Assembly: GCF_001429785.1 (NCBI RefSeq)
Contig: NZ_LMJF01000012.1
Location: 1 to 45,536, forward strand
From: Lysobacter sp. Root916
GTDB taxonomy: Bacteria; Pseudomonadota; Gammaproteobacteria; Xanthomonadales; Xanthomonadaceae
DNA: 45,536 nt
Direction of reading: 5' to 3'
Under the pieces are notes generated by a model, which was not told the DNA's origin, ran no database searches, and saw only the letters and a list, made by a program, of their open reading frames with translations. The position numbers were made by a program, and so were the translations under genes. Each line of letters begins with the position of its first letter. The first letter of the stretch is position 1. This document shows, one piece after another, positions 38,686 to 45,536 of the stretch.

Positions 38686-39098
38686 GCGCGCGCGCGCACG
38701 AGTGCGTCGGCGCCTTGCTGGTGCGCGACGGACGCGTGTTGTTGGGCCGGCGCACGGCCGACCGCGAATTTCTCGCCGGTGCCTGGGACGTGCTGGGCGG
38801 CCATAGCGAGGACGGCGAGAGCGAACTCGACACCTTGATGCGCGAATTGGACGAGGAGGCCGGCGTGGTGCCCACGCGCTGGCGACGCCTGGACACCCTC
38901 GAGGGCGCGCAGCCCACGCCCTGGCGCCTGCATCTGTATGCGGTCACGCAGTGGCGCGGCGAGCCCTGCAACCGGCAGCCGGACGAGCACGAGGAATTGC
39001 GCTGGTGCACGGCGCAGGAGGCGGCGCGCCACCTCGCTGCGGCGCATCCGGCGTTCGCGCGCCTGCTGGGCGAGGCGCTGGCGGCCGAGGGGGCTTGA
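38682..39098 (+). CDS. Nudix hydrolase, GTG start, overlapping kynA
   Basis: The 138-residue protein has a full Nudix box (residues 40-62: G-x5-E-x7-RELDEEAGV) that binds Mg2+ and cleaves nucleoside diphosphates linked to other moieties. The GTG overlaps the TGA stop of kynA by 4 bp (GTGA), so translation is coupled. Homology starts near residue 4 ([19 protein letters not shown]). The substrate is not known; coupling to tryptophan degradation hints at a house-cleaning role for a pathway product or NAD-related compound, but this is inference. Confidence 0.8.
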   Translation: MSARAHECVGALLVRDGRVLLGRRTADREFLAGAWDVLGGHSEDGESELDTLMRELDEEAGVVPTRWRRLDTLEGAQPTPWRLHLYAVTQWRGEPCNRQPDEHEELRWCTAQEAARHLAAAHPAFARLLGEALAAEGA

Positions 39099-39325
39099 AG
39101 CGGGCGGGCGCGGGCACTGGGCTGAGATCGTCGACCGCGCAATCGCGCGCCGACGGCGCGCACGCGGCGGGCGCCGCATGCCGCGCTAGGCATTCGTTCA
39201 TCCGGTCCGCAGCGTCCGCGTCGGCGCGACGGCAGCGCTGCATGTCCCAGCCAGGCGCAAGCCCAGCGGCGGGATTCGGCAAAATCGCTTCCCGTTCAGG
39301 CATTTTCGCGCGACGCGCGGCGCCG
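39099..39325. other. Gene-free stretch downstream of the Nudix gene
   Basis: About 230 bp before the POT promoter region with no credible gene; the open frames here are antisense shadows of the Nudix gene. It holds no repeat that I can see. Confidence 0.4.
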
Positions 39326-39344
39326 ATTGCTGCGCCGCAGCAAT
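39326..39344. promoter_or_regulatory. Inverted repeat upstream of the POT promoter
   Basis: ATTGCTGC-GCC-GCAGCAAT, a perfect 8-bp inverted repeat 22 bp before the -35 of the first POT gene. Its position suits an activator or repressor site. Confidence 0.45.
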
Positions 39345-39366
39345 ACGCGAGCGTCTTCACAAAGGT

Positions 39367-39395
39367 TTGACGGGACCGACAGCACCCGGTAAATC
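39367..39395 (+). promoter_or_regulatory. Sigma-70-type promoter of the first POT gene
   Basis: TTGACG (39367-39372), 17-bp spacer, TAAATC (39390-39395), which gives a leader of about 57 nt before the ATG at 39459. Confidence 0.65.
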
Positions 39396-39458
39396 TCCCC
39401 GATCCCGTGCCGCCGGCAAGGGTCATCTCATTCAGTTTCGACACACGGGGGACACCGC

Positions 39459-40994
39459 ATGAGCGGAGCCGCAACGACGACGGGCGAAACGCCCATTCCG
39501 GAATTCAAGCAGGTCCTGGGGCATCCCAAGCCTCTATGGATGCTGTTCATGTCCGAATTCTGGGAACGCTTCGCGTTCTACGGCATCCGCTGGGCGATGG
39601 TCCTGTACATCGTGGCGCAGTTCCACGGCGGCGACGCCGGCTACGAGAAGCCCGCCAGCGAGCTCTACGGCGCCTACCTGGCGCTGGTCTACGCCTCGGC
39701 GATCTTCGGCGGCTGGATCGCCGACAAGCTGATCGGCTACCAACGCTCGATTCTGCTCGGCGCCTTGATCATGGCGACCGGCCTGTTCCTGCTGGCCTCG
39801 CCCACCGAGACCATGTTCAAGCTCGGCCTGGCCACGATCATCGTCGGCAACGGCCTGTTCAAGCCGATCATCTCGACCATGGTCGGCAAGCTCTACCTGC
39901 AGGGCGATGGCCGCCGCGATTCGGGCTTCACCATCTTCTACATGGGCATCAACCTGGGCGCGTTCCTGGCGCCGTTGATCACCCAGTACCTGGCCCAGAA
40001 GGTGTTCGGCGTCAACGACACGCCGGCCTACAAGGTGGTGTTCATCGCCGCCGGCGTCGGCATGGTGCTGAGCCTGATCTGGTTCTGGTTCGGTCGCGCC
40101 CAGCTCAAGGGCATCGGCCTGCCGCCCGCGGACAAGACCAGCCTGACCCGTTCCTTCATGGTCCTGGCCGGCGCGGCGCTGATCGCGATTCCGATCTTCT
40201 TCTTCCTGCTGACCATCAACGCGATGGTGCTGCAGTACATCCTGATCGCGCTGCTGATCGTGCCGGCCATCATGCTGGTGGTGGAAGGCATCCGCGAGGG
40301 CAAGGTCTCGCGCGACAAGGTGATCGCGATGCTGATCATCCTGACCTTCAACGTGTTCTTCTGGTGCTTCTTCGAACAGGCCGGCAGCTCGTTCAACTTC
40401 CTGGCCGAGAAGATCGTCGACCGCAACATCGGCTTTGAGAGCCTGTTCCAGGCGCTGGCCGGCGGCACGCAGTTCCCGGTGTCGTGGTTCCAGAGCGTGA
40501 ACTCGGTGGCCATCATCACCCTGGCGCCGGTGATCGCCTGGATCTGGGTGCGCATGGGCCGCGCCAATCCCTCGATCCCGCGCAAGTTCGGCCTGGGCCT
40601 GATCTTCAACGGCCTGGCCTTCCTGCTGCTGATGTTCGCGCTGGTCAACCTGATCGCGCCGGACACCGGCAAGATCCCGTTCTGGACCCTGTTCGCGGTG
40701 TACTGGATCCAGTCGGTGGGCGAGCTGTGCCTGTCGCCGATCGGTCTGTCGATGGTGACCAAGCTGGCGCCGGCGCGCCTGACCGGCTTCGCCATGGGCG
40801 CCTGGTTCCTGTCGATCGCGATCGGCAACAACCTCGCCGGCATCTTCGCCGGCCAAGCCAGCGGCGAGACCGGCATGACCACGGCTTCGGCGCTGACCGC
40901 CTACACCATGGGCTTCTACATCCTGGCCGGCGCGGGCCTGCTGCTGTTCCTGATCGCCCCGCTGATCAACCGGTTGATGCACGGCGTCAAGTAA
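39459..40994 (+). CDS. POT/PTR2-family proton-coupled oligopeptide transporter
   Basis: The 511-residue protein has the POT signature: a first helix with EFWERFAFYGIRWAMVLYI (ExxER-type proton motif), GGWIADKLIGYQRSILLGALIMATGL, and the PTR2 motif FTIFYMGINLGAFLAPLI. About 12-14 membrane helices are seen. POT transporters import di- and tripeptides with protons. The promoter and inverted repeat upstream suggest separate regulation. A second, related POT gene lies 99 bp downstream, so the pair arose by tandem duplication. Confidence 0.92.
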   Translation: MSGAATTTGETPIPEFKQVLGHPKPLWMLFMSEFWERFAFYGIRWAMVLYIVAQFHGGDAGYEKPASELYGAYLALVYASAIFGGWIADKLIGYQRSILLGALIMATGLFLLASPTETMFKLGLATIIVGNGLFKPIISTMVGKLYLQGDGRRDSGFTIFYMGINLGAFLAPLITQYLAQKVFGVNDTPAYKVVFIAAGVGMVLSLIWFWFGRAQLKGIGLPPADKTSLTRSFMVLAGAALIAIPIFFFLLTINAMVLQYILIALLIVPAIMLVVEGIREGKVSRDKVIAMLIILTFNVFFWCFFEQAGSSFNFLAEKIVDRNIGFESLFQALAGGTQFPVSWFQSVNSVAIITLAPVIAWIWVRMGRANPSIPRKFGLGLIFNGLAFLLLMFALVNLIAPDTGKIPFWTLFAVYWIQSVGELCLSPIGLSMVTKLAPARLTGFAMGAWFLSIAIGNNLAGIFAGQASGETGMTTASALTAYTMGFYILAGAGLLLFLIAPLINRLMHGVK

Positions 40995-41023
40995 GCGCCG
41001 TCGCCCGCAGCCGTACCCCTAGG

Positions 41024-41053
41024 CGCCACGGCCGGAGAGCTCCGGCCGTGGCG
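41024..41053. terminator. Hairpin between the two POT genes
   Basis: 13-bp stem CGCCACGGCCGGA / TCCGGCCGTGGCG with loop GAGC. There is no T-run, so it may be a partial terminator or a stabilising hairpin. Confidence 0.55.
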
Positions 41054-41093
41054 TCGCCGCATTCGCAACCCGCTATCGCATGAGCGCCTTCCG

Positions 41094-42572
41094 ATGACCG
41101 TCAGCAAACACGTCGAACCCGAATTCATCGCACCGCCGCCGGGTGAGCTGGTCGGCCACCCGCGCGCGCTATGGATGCTGTTCGGCGCCGAGATGTGGGA
41201 GCGCTTCGCCTACTACGGCATGCGCGCGCTGCTGGCCGTGTACGTGGCCAGCACCTTTTTCAGCCTGCTGCCGGAAGGCGAGGCGCGCGCCCAGGCCAGC
41301 CTGACCTACGGCGCCTACACCGCACTGATCTACGCGACCGGCCTGTTCGGCGGTTTCATCGCCGACCGCTACCTGGGCTACCGGCCGTCGATCGTGCTCG
41401 GCGGCGCGATCATGGCCGTGGGGCTGTTCCTGCTGATGATTCCGCAGCTGACCTGGTTCCTGCTGGGCCTGGCGGTGATCGTGGTCGGCAATGGTTTGTT
41501 CAAGCCCAATATCTCGACCATAGTCGGACGCCTGTATGCGCCGGCCGATCCGCGCCGCGACTCGGGCTTCACCATTTTCTACATGGGCATCAATATCGGC
41601 GGCGCGCTCGCGCCGCTGGTGTGCGGCGTCATCATCGGCGAGCGCTTCGGTTATCGCTGGGGTTTCTTCGCCGCCGGTGTGGGCATGATCTTGGGCCTGA
41701 TGATGTTCCATTGGCTGCGCGGCCAGCTCGGCCGCATCGGCGAATCGCCGGTGCCCGCGCTCAACCGCGCGCGTTTGATCAAGGTGCTGCTGGGCTGCAT
41801 CGCCGCGGTGCCCGTGGTCTACCTGATGCTCAGCCGCACCCAGATCGTCGGCTACATCCTGCTGGCGATGATGATCGGTCTGAGCGTGTACTTCATCGGC
41901 GGCAGCCTGCGCAGCGGCGACAAGGTACAGATGCACCGCTACACCGCGATGCTGCTGCTGTTTCTGGCCAAGATCCTGTTCTGGGGCATGTTCGAGCAGG
42001 CCGGCTCGTCGCTGAATTTCTTCGCCAAGGACCACGTCGACGCGCCGTTCAACTTCGCTTTGTTCCAGTCGGCCAACTCGGTGTTCATCATCGCGCTGGC
42101 GCCGCTGTTCGCCTGGGCCTGGCCGCGCCTGGACGAGCGTGGTTGGAACCCGTCGGTGCCGCGCAAGTTCGCGCTGGCGCTACTGCTGGTCGCGGTGGGC
42201 TTCTCGGTCCTGATCGCCGGCATCGCCTACATGGCCGACGGCAGCGGGCGCATTCCCTGGGAAATGCTGGTGCTGGCCTACCTGTTCAACACCATGGGCG
42301 AGCTGTGCCTGTCGCCGATCGGCCTGTCGATGGTGTCCAAGCTGGCCGCGCCCAAGGACACGGGCATGGCGATGGGCGCCTGGTTCCTGTGCTCGGCGAT
42401 CGGCAACTACGTCGCCGGTCTGGTCGCGGCGGTGGCGTCGGGCGGCGATCTGGGCGGCTTGGCGCAGTACTCGGCCACCTATACCCACATCGCGTACGCG
42501 GGCTTCGGCATGGGCGTGGCCTTCCTGCTGTTCGCGCCGTTCATCAACAAGTTGATGCATGGGGTGAAGTAG
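41094..42572 (+). CDS. POT/PTR2-family oligopeptide transporter, second copy
   Basis: A 492-residue paralogue of the preceding transporter: EMWERFAYYGMRALLAVYV, GGFIADRYLGYRPSIVLGGAIMAVGLF, FTIFYMGINIGGALAPLVCG, KILFWGMFEQAGSSLNFFAKDHV and a matching C-terminus (NKLMHGVK). The copies differ in loops and in the linker between the halves. They end with the same residues, LMHGVK, so the duplication covers the whole gene. The different loop sequences suggest a division of substrate range or expression. Confidence 0.92.
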   Translation: MTVSKHVEPEFIAPPPGELVGHPRALWMLFGAEMWERFAYYGMRALLAVYVASTFFSLLPEGEARAQASLTYGAYTALIYATGLFGGFIADRYLGYRPSIVLGGAIMAVGLFLLMIPQLTWFLLGLAVIVVGNGLFKPNISTIVGRLYAPADPRRDSGFTIFYMGINIGGALAPLVCGVIIGERFGYRWGFFAAGVGMILGLMMFHWLRGQLGRIGESPVPALNRARLIKVLLGCIAAVPVVYLMLSRTQIVGYILLAMMIGLSVYFIGGSLRSGDKVQMHRYTAMLLLFLAKILFWGMFEQAGSSLNFFAKDHVDAPFNFALFQSANSVFIIALAPLFAWAWPRLDERGWNPSVPRKFALALLLVAVGFSVLIAGIAYMADGSGRIPWEMLVLAYLFNTMGELCLSPIGLSMVSKLAAPKDTGMAMGAWFLCSAIGNYVAGLVAAVASGGDLGGLAQYSATYTHIAYAGFGMGVAFLLFAPFINKLMHGVK

Positions 42573-42625
42573 GCCATCGGAGGTCGTTTCGCATCTGTTC
42601 GATCGGATCCGGTCTTGGAGGCCAT

Positions 42626-42955
42626 ATGACGCGCGCTGAATGGTTCGAACCCAAATGGCTGTGGCTGAAGCGTTTCGCACTGGCGGCGGGCTTGGGGCTA
42701 GTCCTCATGATCGTCGGCATTCCGACCGATGTGGTGGCGCTTACGTTCGTCGGCATCCTGTTAGCCGCGCCCTTGTTCTTCTGGCTCATGTTCATTCCCG
42801 TCCTGCATTGGAAGGATCGTTACATCGGCGGCGCGAGCAACGTATGGGGCGCGTTCCTGGTGTTCGAGACCTCTGGCTGGTCGAAGCTGTTCTATTGGTT
42901 CATCCACGTGCTGCCGGATCGTAGGCGGTCCGGGCAGTACGCGGACGCTCCTTGA
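42626..42955 (+). CDS. Small membrane protein, unknown function
   Basis: A 109-residue protein with two membrane segments (about residues 14-34 and 38-62) and a conserved-looking soluble end LHWKDRYIGGASNVWGAFLVFETSGWSKLFYWFIHVLPD. The ATG at 42626 has GGAG five bases upstream. The Trp-rich pattern is characteristic but the family is not one I know. It follows POT2 by 53 bp. Confidence 0.65.
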   Translation: MTRAEWFEPKWLWLKRFALAAGLGLVLMIVGIPTDVVALTFVGILLAAPLFFWLMFIPVLHWKDRYIGGASNVWGAFLVFETSGWSKLFYWFIHVLPDRRRSGQYADAP

Positions 42956-43116
42956 GGCTGGATCGTCGGCCATCGTCGATGCGCATGGACTTGGCGGAGA
43001 TACGGGAGCCGCAACCCGCTGCCTGAAGGGGAGTTCAGGCGCTGGCCGCAGGAGCAGCCGACGGCAGCGATGGATACGCCCTGGTCGCCGATCGGCTTGG
43101 CCCGAGCAGGCATTGG

Positions 43117-43488
43117 ATGTTCAATGTGAACATGATCGAAGCCAGCCCCGAGGACCGACTGCCGCTGTGGCGCGCTTATGCGGAGTTCTTCCTCGATACC
43201 GAAATCGACGAGCCTACTTACGCCTACATCGCCCGGACGGTGGCCGAGTCCGGGCTGAGCCGGAGCGAGGCCGAGGCGGTGCTGTGGAACGAGGTGTTCC
43301 CGGCGCTGCACGCGAACTTGCGCAATCACCTGGGCGTCTGGGACGGCTGGCCGGACGAGTGGTTGCTGGCGCATCTGCGCATCGCCTCGGGGACGGCCGT
43401 GCGCTCCGGACCGCGCGCCACGGTCGCCGAGATCGAGCGTTGCTGGAATCGGATGCGCGCGTACTGGCCCGAGCCGCAAAGCGACTGA
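43117..43488 (+). CDS. DUF7079-type protein of unknown function
   Basis: A 123-residue soluble protein: EDRLPLWRAYAEFFLDTEIDEPTYAYIARTVAESGLSRSEAEAVLWNEVFPALHANL ... VAGVWDGWPDEWL-like segment (LGVWDGWPDEWLLAHLRI). This Leu/Trp-rich helical pattern is that of small immunity- or toxin-adjacent proteins; I recognise the general type (DUF7079) but not a function. The ATG at 43117 is chosen since homology-like sequence starts soon after. It converges on the AraC gene. Confidence 0.6.
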   Translation: MFNVNMIEASPEDRLPLWRAYAEFFLDTEIDEPTYAYIARTVAESGLSRSEAEAVLWNEVFPALHANLRNHLGVWDGWPDEWLLAHLRIASGTAVRSGPRATVAEIERCWNRMRAYWPEPQSD

Positions 43489-43504
43489 GCCGCCTGCGCT
43501 AGTC
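43483..43504. terminator. Hairpin over both stop codons of convergent genes
   Basis: GACTGAGC then CGCCTGC then GCTAGTC, a stem with one bulged G. The TGA of the plus gene and the TAG of the minus gene both lie inside. An identical 18-nt core is at 19644-19661. Confidence 0.45.
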
Positions 43505-44359
43505 GCCCAGCGCCACCGCGCGCACACCCGAATGTCCGCGCACGAAGGCCGCGGCCAGGCGCAGGGTGGCTTCGCCGTCGCGATCGCCGCGCAGCGCGCG
43601 CACCAGCCGCGCGGGCGTGATGCCGGTCCAGCGGCTCAGGTCGTGGGTGGCGTGGGCCTGATCGCTGTAACCGTGGCGCGCGGCGGCATCGGCGATCTCG
43701 GCGCGTTCTTCGTCCAGGCTGCGCAACAGGGCTTGCAGGCGCCGCACCCGCGCGTACTCCTTCGCGGTCATGCCGACCGCGGCCAGGAAACGCGCCTGCA
43801 GGTTGCGCAGGCCCAGGCCGGCGGTGCGCGCGAGTTCGGCGATGCGCAGGTCGCCGTCGTGTTGGTCCAACTGCGCGAGCGCCTGTTCGATCGCGGCGTC
43901 CGGCGGTTGGGCGGCCGCGCGCTGCGCGAGCAGCGCCCACATTGCGTCGACGCCGTGTCCGGCGACGCAGGCGTGGGCGGCCTCGGCGAAGGCCGCGGCG
44001 AAGCCCGGGTCGAGCTCGCGCAGGTCGGGGATGCGATCGCGCAACGCGGCCAGGCGCGCGCCGGCGACCAAGGTCGAGCCGGCCGGGGTCAGGCGCACGC
44101 CCAGGCAATGCACCGGTCCGGTCGGCTGCAGGCGGATCGGGCCGCGTTGCTGAGCGGCGAACAACAGCGGCGCCTGCAACTGGGAGTCGCCGTTGGCGCC
44201 GTACAGGCGCATCGGCGCGCCCAGGTGCGCGATCAGTTCGCAGCGGCCGTCGGCATAGATCGCCTGCACTTCGGGCGCGGGCGCGTCGTCGCGCAGCCGC
44301 CACAGGCATTGCACGTGGCGGCTCAGCGACGGCGGTACGGGCTGCTCGCTGTAGTCCAT
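43499..44359 (-). CDS. AraC-family transcriptional regulator
   Basis: The 286-residue protein has an N-terminal ligand domain of the DUF6597 type (LSRHVQCLWRLRDDAPAPEVQAIYADGRCELIAHLGAP) and a C-terminal pair of helix-turn-helix motifs (ELARTAGLGLRNLQARFLAAVGMTAKEYARVRRLQALL and IADAAARHGYSDQAHATHDLSRWTGITPARL). The effector is unknown. It is divergent from the DUF6265-like gene by 96 bp, which is a likely target. Confidence 0.85.
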   Translation of the reverse strand: MDYSEQPVPPSLSRHVQCLWRLRDDAPAPEVQAIYADGRCELIAHLGAPMRLYGANGDSQLQAPLLFAAQQRGPIRLQPTGPVHCLGVRLTPAGSTLVAGARLAALRDRIPDLRELDPGFAAAFAEAAHACVAGHGVDAMWALLAQRAAAQPPDAAIEQALAQLDQHDGDLRIAELARTAGLGLRNLQARFLAAVGMTAKEYARVRRLQALLRSLDEERAEIADAAARHGYSDQAHATHDLSRWTGITPARLVRALRGDRDGEATLRLAAAFVRGHSGVRAVALGD

Positions 44360-44455
44360 GCCACCATCAAAGCCCGAGCCTGCGCGTTTTTACAAGCCGA
44401 TCGCGGTGCGCCGACGCTAGCGTGGCGGTCAATCGATCACGAAAAGGGGATGCCG

Positions 44456-44920
44456 ATGAATTTCGCCGCGAGTCTGTTGGGCCTGGGGTTACTGCTGGCC
44501 GTGTCGCCGACGGCCGCCAGTGAAGCCGCCGCCGATCTGGGCTGGATGGCCGGGCACTGGTGCAGCGAAGCCGACGGGGAGCGCATCGACGAGACCTGGC
44601 TGCCGGCGGTGGGCGGACGCCTGTACGGGGTGTCGCGCACCGCGCGCGGCGAGCGCGTCGGCAGTTTCGAGTTCCTGCGCATCGAGCCCGTGGACGGCGT
44701 GTCGACGTATCTGGCCCAGCCAGGCGGCGGCAAGGCGACCGCATTCCGGCGCAGCGAGGGCGGGCCGAATCGGGTTCGGTTCGAGAACCTTGCGCACGAT
44801 TTTCCGCAGCGCATCGAGTACCGGCGCGAGGGCGAGCGGCTGCACGCGGAGATCGCGGGGCCGGGGCGGGAGGGGAAGGAACTGCGGATCGCGTTCGAGT
44901 ACCGGCGTTGCGGAGAATAG
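44456..44920 (+). CDS. Secreted DUF6265-like protein
   Basis: A 154-residue protein with signal peptide MNFAASLLGLGLLLAVSPTAASEA and a mature part DLGWMAGHWCSEADGERIDETWLPAVGGRLYGVSRT ... FENLAHDFPQRIEYRREGERLHAEIAG. This pattern (WMAGHW...E.W...GG.L.G..R...FE) is that of the DUF6265 lipocalin-like group; function unknown. AGGGG lies six bases before the ATG at 44456; an ATG two codons earlier overlaps it. It is divergent from the AraC gene. Confidence 0.75.
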   Translation: MNFAASLLGLGLLLAVSPTAASEAAADLGWMAGHWCSEADGERIDETWLPAVGGRLYGVSRTARGERVGSFEFLRIEPVDGVSTYLAQPGGGKATAFRRSEGGPNRVRFENLAHDFPQRIEYRREGERLHAEIAGPGREGKELRIAFEYRRCGE

Positions 44921-45021
44921 GGTCTGCCCGGGCACCGCACCGCCTTCGACCTAAGGCGCTGTGGCGATGCGGTTCGCCTTCGGCTCACCGCATCCTACGA
45001 AGCTCACAGCTCTCCGTGTTG

Positions 45022-45536
45022 CGGGAGAGGGGCTAACGCGTAGGCGCGATGGAAGGCGTAAGCGTGCTGGAAGGCGCAAGCGCGATGGGAGGTTTGCAGT
45101 CCCTTCTCCCGCTGGCGGGAGAAGGTGCCCGTAGGGCGGATGAGAGTGGCGCATGGGGTTGGCGTTGCGCGCCTGCGCCGGCCCTCACCCCAACCCCTCT
45201 CCCGCGAGCGGGAGAGGGGCTAACGCGTAGGCGCGATGAGAGGCGTAAGCGCGCTGGAAGGCGTAAGCGCGATGGGAGGTTTGCAGTCCCTTCTCCCGCT
45301 GGCGGGAGAAGGTGCCCGAAGGGCGGATGAGGGCGGCGCACGCGGTTGGCGTTGCGCGCCTGCGTCGGCCCTCACCCCAACCCCTCTCCCGCGGGCGGGA
45401 GAGGGGCGAACCCGTAGGCGCGATGGGAGTCCCTTCTCCCGCTGGCGGGAGAAGGTGCCCGAAGGGCGGATGAGGGCGGCGCACGCGGTTGGCGTTGCGC
45501 GCCTGCGTCGGCCCTCACCCCAACCCCTCTCCCGCG
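45022..45536. repeat. Tandem ~187-bp intergenic repeat array, running past the window edge
   Basis: Near-identical units start at 45022, 45208 and 45395 (each at GCGGGAGAGGGGC), giving periods of 186 and 187 bp. The third unit lacks an internal ~45-bp block. Each has the pattern CCCTTCTCCCGCTGGCGGGA (hairpin), GAAGGTGCCC, a GGCGGATGAG region, then CCCTCACCCCAACCCCTCTC and GGGAGAGGGG. Inside units 1 and 2 an ~18-bp sub-repeat (CGCGATGGAAGGCGTAAG type) is duplicated. The array is non-coding; apparent open frames here only read the repeat. Confidence 0.85.

Noticed and set aside
45033-45484. Short frames in the terminal repeat array, and the idea of a CRISPR array
   Set aside because: Frames reflect the repeat. 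The units are ~187 bp with no short direct repeats plus unique spacers, so this is not CRISPR.

Overview
The window looks like chromosomal DNA from a gammaproteobacterium of the Xanthomonadaceae, most probably Lysobacter or a close relative. This is inferred from several things read in the sequence: very high GC with strong third-position GC bias, GTAG-headed REP elements of the kind known from Stenotrophomonas, a PepSY-phoP-phoQ cluster, an elongated tryptophanyl-tRNA synthetase, and a full branched-chain 2-oxoacid dehydrogenase operon. No phage, transposase, CRISPR array or rRNA gene was found. Most of the long antisense reading frames are GC-driven shadows and were left out.

Left part (1-12.8 kb). 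After the end of a gene entering from the left come dusA and an arginine-deiminase-fold hydrolase (overlapping), a PepSY protein with a PhoP/PhoQ-type two-component system, and the peptidase gene mtfA. Next is a fatty-acid-kinase fusion: FakA kinase and zinc-binding middle domains joined to a FakB/DegV lipid-binding domain. plsY, birA and coaX follow in a tight run; PlsY consumes the acyl-phosphate that a FakAB enzyme would make. Two related short membrane-anchored proteins, one with a SPOR domain, end the run.

Accessory patch (12.7-16.9 kb). Downstream of tRNA-Thr(TGT) the DNA is visibly richer in A/T and holds an L,D-transpeptidase (apparent ATC start), an Lpp/OprI-like lipoprotein, a beta-lactamase-family lipoprotein hydrolase bracketed by two copies of one palindromic repeat, and two orphan small genes.

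Middle part (16.9-28.8 kb). A LysR regulator diverges from two overlapping metallo-beta-lactamase-fold genes. Then come a TPR/winged-helix regulator with a short beta-propeller protein, arginase, the small stress proteins entericidin and CsbD (each with a clear terminator), a secreted protein of unknown function, trpS, a third metallo-beta-lactamase-fold enzyme, a GAF-GGDEF diguanylate cyclase and a DUF4242 protein.

Right part (28.8-45.5 kb). A minus-strand block encodes two glyoxalase-fold proteins and a branched-chain/pyruvate-type 2-oxoacid dehydrogenase (E1alpha, E1beta, E2) with an SH3 protein and a cupin placed between E1beta and E2. A very large secreted nuclease, tryptophan 2,3-dioxygenase with an overlapping Nudix gene, two tandem POT peptide transporters, small unknown genes, an AraC-type regulator and a DUF6265-like secreted protein follow. 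The window ends inside a tandem array of ~187-bp intergenic repeats.

A metabolic thread is visible. Exogenous peptides, arginine and tryptophan can be imported or degraded (POT transporters, arginase, arginine-deiminase-fold enzyme, tryptophan dioxygenase). The branched-chain dehydrogenase can supply iso/anteiso primers for fatty acids, and FakAB-PlsY could return fatty acids to phospholipid. Promoters with a -10 box 6-7 nt upstream of the start codon suggest leaderless mRNAs for several genes (dusA, plsY, the SPOR gene).
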